A stretch of DNA of 9,804 nucleotides, taken from Acidimicrobiales bacterium. Lineage in GTDB: Bacteria > Actinomycetota > Acidimicrobiia > Acidimicrobiales > JANYDT01. The translations under genes were made by a program, and so were the position numbers. The notes under the pieces are model-generated. The model was not told the DNA's origin and did no database searches. It worked only from the letters and a program-made list of their open reading frames with translations. Of the stretch, positions 6,949 through 9,804 are shown piece after piece. The stretch's first letter is position 1, and every line of letters starts with the position of its first letter. The DNA is taken from contig JANYHQ010000633.1 of NCBI GenBank assembly GCA_025358985.1, positions 1 to 9,804 on the forward strand, written 5' to 3'.

Positions 6949-6954
6949 TAGTGT
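6949..6954 (+). promoter_or_regulatory. Candidate -10 box (TAGTGT), leaderless start at 6961
   Basis: The last T of TAGTGT lies 7 nt before the G of GTG 6961, the same spacing as TACGGT before ATG 4249. The TAG of this box is also an in-frame stop, so the phosphatase cannot start upstream of it. The only strong Shine-Dalgarno nearby (GGAGG, 6924-6928) is 32 nt away and faces another frame. Confidence 0.45.
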
Positions 6955-6960
6955 CGCCCC

Positions 6961-7749
6961 GTGGTATCTCTGCTGGTGGCCTCCGATCTCGACGGAACAC
7001 TGCTCCGTAGCGATGGAGCCGTGTCTGCTCGAACGTGCGCGGCCATCACTGAATTGGTGGGGTCGGGAGGCACGTTCGTGTACGCCACTGGTCGTCCCAC
7101 CCGCTGGGTGCATCCGGTGGCCGCCGAAGTGGGACACCATGGCCTAGCGGTGACTTCCAATGGGGCCTTGGTCATCGACCTGGCCACGGACGAAGTGCTG
7201 CACGAAACGCTGTTCTTCCCGGAAATGTCCTCCCAGGTGGTGCATCTCATCCTGGCGGCGGTACCCACGGTCACGTTCGCCGTGGACGGTGCTGACTTCT
7301 TCGGTCATGACCCCAAGTACAAACCGCGATGGGTGGTGCCACCCGGCTGTGTCGTGGCCCCCATCGACGTGCTCACAGAGCGGCCCTTCATCAAATTGTT
7401 GGTGCGCGAAGAAGACATGACCGGCCAAGAATTGTTGGCCATATGCGCGCAGGCTATTGGCCATCTGGCGATGCCCACACGCTCGTCAGCCGATGGGCTC
7501 ATCGAGATCACCGCACTCGGTACCGGCAAGGCCCAGGCGCTGCAATGGATTGCCGAACAAGCCGGGCTCACGGCTGCTGATGTCGTTGCCTTCGGCGACA
7601 TGCCCAATGATCTGAGCATGTTGGAATGGGCCGGCCATGGCGTGGCGGTGGCCAACGCTCATGCCGAGGTACTGGCCATGGCCAATGAGGTCACCGGGTC
7701 CAATGACGATGACGGAGTGGCGCAGGTCATCGAACGCCTCGTGGGGTGA
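6961..7749 (+). CDS. HAD superfamily hydrolase, Cof-type IIB phosphatase
   Basis: A 262-residue cytoplasmic phosphatase of the haloacid dehalogenase superfamily. The four catalytic motifs are complete: motif I DLDGT with nucleophile D9 and acid D11, motif II T43 in YATGR, motif III K190 in GTGKAQAL, and motif IV GDMPND with D213 and D217 for magnesium. The long insert between motifs II and III (about 75-180) is the C2B cap of the Cof group, whose members dephosphorylate sugar phosphates and other small metabolites; the substrate cannot be read from sequence. GTG 6961 is the first start after an in-frame TAG at 6949, and it places motif I at the usual distance from the N-terminus. Lying directly after serA, it might act on phosphoserine, but classical SerB has a different cap, so this is speculation. 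It ends 2 nt from the convergent leuD. Confidence 0.88.
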   Translation: MVSLLVASDLDGTLLRSDGAVSARTCAAITELVGSGGTFVYATGRPTRWVHPVAAEVGHHGLAVTSNGALVIDLATDEVLHETLFFPEMSSQVVHLILAAVPTVTFAVDGADFFGHDPKYKPRWVVPPGCVVAPIDVLTERPFIKLLVREEDMTGQELLAICAQAIGHLAMPTRSSADGLIEITALGTGKAQALQWIAEQAGLTAADVVAFGDMPNDLSMLEWAGHGVAVANAHAEVLAMANEVTGSNDDDGVAQVIERLVG

Positions 7750-7751
7750 GA

Positions 7752-8342
7752 TCAGGAGGCGGGTAGCCAAGCGGAGCGCGTGGCCTCGAATGCGGTGATG
7801 ATGTCTTGATGGCGCATGGTGAGGCCCACATCGTCGAACCCATTCATGAGACGGTACGCAGTGAAATCATCAATGGGGAATGACTCTTCCAAGCCAATAC
7901 TAGGCGCGCTGAGTAATTTGCGTTCAACGTCGATGGTGATCTCCAAGGTGGGATCCGCCTCCACGGCCCGCAACAATTTCTCACCCACCACTGCACTCAC
8001 CTGAACCGGCACCAAGCCCACCTTGGTGCAGTTGTTGCGGAAGATGTCGCCAAAGCGCGGCGATATCACGGCCTTGAATCCGTAGTCTTCCAGTGCCCAT
8101 ACGGCGTGCTCGCGCGAAGATCCCGTACCAAAGTTGGGCCCTGCCACCAGGATGGATGCCCCGGCATACTCCTCCCGGTTGAGGACGAAATTGCGGTCGT
8201 CGCGCCATTCGCTGAACAGGCCCTTGCCGAAACCGGTGCGTTCGATGCGCTTCAACCAGTCCGACGGGATGATTTGATCAGTGTCCACGTCGGAACGATC
8301 CAACGGCAGTGCCGTACCGGAGATGATGTTCACAGGTTGCAT
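7752..8342 (-). CDS. leuD: 3-isopropylmalate dehydratase small subunit
   Basis: With LeuC it forms isopropylmalate isomerase, which interconverts 2- and 3-isopropylmalate in leucine synthesis; the small subunit supplies the swivel domain that recognises substrate. The 196-residue length is typical. Visible motifs are DVDTDQIIP (18-26), NFGTGSSREHAVWAL (70-84) and GDIFRNNCTKVGL (98-110). ATG 8342 has an AGGAG (8349-8353) 6 nt upstream, overlapping the leuC stop, and lies 9 nt after leuC, so the two are cotranscribed and probably translationally coupled. Its 3' end meets the convergent HAD gene with only 2 nt between stops, leaving no room for a separate terminator. Confidence 0.97.
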   Translation of the reverse strand: MQPVNIISGTALPLDRSDVDTDQIIPSDWLKRIERTGFGKGLFSEWRDDRNFVLNREEYAGASILVAGPNFGTGSSREHAVWALEDYGFKAVISPRFGDIFRNNCTKVGLVPVQVSAVVGEKLLRAVEADPTLEITIDVERKLLSAPSIGLEESFPIDDFTAYRLMNGFDDVGLTMRHQDIITAFEATRSAWLPAS

Positions 8343-8351
8343 GGCAGGCTC

Positions 8352-9767
8352 CTAGAGATCCGATGGCGTGGCGAAGTGTCCGGCGATGGCGGTGGCTGCG
8401 GCCACTTCCGGCGACACCAGATGGGTGCGTCCGCCGCGGCCCTGGCGCCCTTCGAAGTTGCGATTGCTGGTGGAAGCACTCCGTTCGCCCACCGCCAACT
8501 TGTCCGGATTCATGGCCAAACACATGGAGCAGCCGGGCTCGCGCCACTGCACTCCTGCGGCTGTGAATACGTGATGTAGTCCTTCGGCTTCGGCCTGGGC
8601 CTTCACTGCAAATGATCCCGGCACCACCATGGCTCGGATCCCCTGTTTCACCTGTCGGCCATCGAACACTGCGGCGGCGGCCCGTAAGTCCTCGATGCGT
8701 GAGTTGGTACACGAGCCGATGAACACGGTGTTGACCTCGATGTCGCGGATGGGCATGCCCGCCGTGAGTCCCATGTACACCAGCGCTCGCTCTGCCGCAT
8801 CTCGTTCCACCGCGTCGGTGTACGACGACGGGTCCGGAACGGTGGCGCTGATAGGCAGTGTTTGGCCGGGATTGGTTCCCCAACTCACGTGCGGTTCCAG
8901 GGTGGTGGCGTCGATGTCCACCACCTTGTCGAACACGGCATCGTCATCGGTACGCAACTGCTTCCAGTCGGACAAGGCGGCATCCCAAGCGTCACCCGTT
9001 GGTGCATGGGCGCGACCCTTGACGTAGTCGAACGTGATCTGATCCGGTGCCACCAAGCCAGCCTTGGCTCCCCCTTCAATGCTCATGTTGCATACCGTCA
9101 TCCGACCCTCCATCGAAAGCGCGCGTATGGCTGAGCCGCGGTACTCAATCACATGGCCCATGCCGCCGCCGGTGCCCGTTTTGGCAATGATGGCCAGCAC
9201 GATGTCCTTGGCCGTGACACCGGCAGGCACGTTGCCCTCCACGTTGACGGCCATGGTTTTGGGGCGGGTCTGGGGCAGGGTTTGGGTGGCCAACACGTGC
9301 TCCACCTCGCTGGTGCCGATGCCAAACGCCAATGCGCCGAACGCTCCATGGGTGGATGTGTGGGAGTCGCCGCACACGATGGTCATGCCCGGCAACGTGT
9401 ATCCCTGCTCGGGTCCAATGACATGCACAATGCCTTGACCGGAGTCACCCATGGCATGCAGTGTGATGTTGAACTCCGCACAGTTTTGCGCCAACTTCTG
9501 CATCTGCTGACGCGACACTTCGTCGGTGACAAGGTTGATGTTGGACATGTTGAGCCCGGGGATGTCGGTGGGCACGTTGTGATCCATGGTGGCCAGTGTG
9601 AGCTCCGGGCGACGTACGGTGCGCCCCGCCATACGGAGCCCGTCGAAGGCTTGGGGCGACGTCACCTCGTGGACCAGATGCAGGTCGATGAACAGCAAAT
9701 CGGGCTCACCGGCGGCCTCGCGGACCAGGTGCTGATCCCATAGTTTTTCACTCAGTGTCTGGCCCAC
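8352..9767 (-). CDS. leuC: 3-isopropylmalate dehydratase large subunit
   Basis: The aconitase-fold large subunit of isopropylmalate isomerase carries the [4Fe-4S] cluster. The 471-residue protein shows DHNVPT (62-67), GDSHTSTHGAFG (133-144), FIGSCTNSR with cluster ligand C353, and PGCSMCLAMNPD with ligands C413 and C416, followed by STSNRNFEGRQG (432-443). The frame has an ATG at 9791, but GTG 9767 is preferred. It gives the normal family beginning (GQTLSEKLW), has AAAGGAGT ending 4 nt upstream, and leaves the palindromic operator outside the coding region. The ATG 9791 lies inside that palindrome. It is the first gene of the leuCD operon; the divergent gene beyond the edge may be an IclR-type regulator, as in other actinobacteria. 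Confidence 0.97.
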   Translation of the reverse strand: MGQTLSEKLWDQHLVREAAGEPDLLFIDLHLVHEVTSPQAFDGLRMAGRTVRRPELTLATMDHNVPTDIPGLNMSNINLVTDEVSRQQMQKLAQNCAEFNITLHAMGDSGQGIVHVIGPEQGYTLPGMTIVCGDSHTSTHGAFGALAFGIGTSEVEHVLATQTLPQTRPKTMAVNVEGNVPAGVTAKDIVLAIIAKTGTGGGMGHVIEYRGSAIRALSMEGRMTVCNMSIEGGAKAGLVAPDQITFDYVKGRAHAPTGDAWDAALSDWKQLRTDDDAVFDKVVDIDATTLEPHVSWGTNPGQTLPISATVPDPSSYTDAVERDAAERALVYMGLTAGMPIRDIEVNTVFIGSCTNSRIEDLRAAAAVFDGRQVKQGIRAMVVPGSFAVKAQAEAEGLHHVFTAAGVQWREPGCSMCLAMNPDKLAVGERSASTSNRNFEGRQGRGGRTHLVSPEVAAATAIAGHFATPSDL

Positions 9768-9771
9768 GGGT

Positions 9772-9779
9772 ACTCCTTT
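9772..9779 (-). promoter_or_regulatory. Shine-Dalgarno (AAAGGAGT) that fixes the leuC start
   Basis: Read on the minus strand, AAAGGAGT ends 4 nt before GTG 9767. It decides for GTG 9767 over ATG 9791 and shows that leuC uses a normal leadered start, unlike several neighbours. Confidence 0.75.
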
Positions 9780-9785
9780 GGGGTG

Positions 9786-9800
9786 TCTCATATTATGAGA
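9786..9800. promoter_or_regulatory. Palindromic operator overlapping the leuCD promoter
   Basis: TCTCATA-T-TATGAGA is a perfect 15-base inverted repeat around a single base, 19 nt before the leuC GTG. Its centre contains -10-like hexamers on the minus strand (CATAAT, TAATAT), giving a transcript start near 9783-9785, just ahead of the Shine-Dalgarno. A protein bound here would block the promoter. Actinobacterial leuCD operons are repressed by IclR-type regulators (LtbR, NdgR) encoded divergently, and as I remember it the LtbR motif is close to CAYATAGTGRGA; this site matches 10 of 12 positions. Assigning the regulator is inference. Confidence 0.6.
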
Positions 9801-9804
9801 TACC

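Noticed and set aside
8278..8883. 201-codon minus-strand ORF in another frame across leuC and leuD
   Set aside because: Arg/His/Gly-rich shadow of leuC codons with no motif; leuC and leuD are certain.

Overview
The window is ordinary, gene-dense chromosome from a high-GC Gram-positive-type bacterium. The phosphoserine aminotransferase is the actinobacterial type. The luciferase-like oxidoreductase matches the mycobacterial Rv1855c family. serA lies close to leuCD, as I remember it in Mycobacterium, and several starts look leaderless behind TANNNT -10 boxes. Together these suggest an actinobacterium. I lean to Acidimicrobiia or a relative on overall protein character, but that placement is inference. 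No phage, IS, CRISPR, tRNA or rRNA is visible.

Layout: (1) 3-1463 (+) is a multi-pass membrane protein cut by the left edge, perhaps an ABC-2-like exporter permease. (2) 1464-1604 is a convergent gap filled by a nested inverted-repeat element, probably a two-way terminator and possibly a genomic repeat family. (3) 1605-2738 (-) is serC. (4) 2739-2825 is a divergent control region. (5) 2826-4028 (+) is a class I aspartate-type aminotransferase, followed after 2 nt by an unrecognised 48-residue small protein (4031-4177). (6) 4249-5151 (+) is an F420/FMN luciferase-like oxidoreductase. (7) 5342-6913 (+) is serA, a long-form 3-phosphoglycerate dehydrogenase with a C-terminal ACT domain. (8) 6961-7749 (+) is a Cof-type HAD phosphatase that meets leuD tail to tail with 2 nt between them. 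(9) 7752-9767 (-) is the leuC-leuD operon, with a palindromic operator over its promoter at the right edge.

Functionally this is an amino-acid biosynthesis neighbourhood. SerA and SerC supply phosphoserine from 3-phosphoglycerate, the aminotransferase links glutamate/aspartate nitrogen to oxo acids, and LeuCD isomerises 2-isopropylmalate in leucine synthesis. No recognisable serB is present; the HAD protein is a speculative substitute.

I found no clearly new defence, mobile or biosynthetic system. The items most worth a second look are the nested inverted-repeat element at 1481-1601, the 48-residue ORF coupled to the aminotransferase, the shared TANNNT spacing at four start codons (leaderless initiation), and the leuCD operator.
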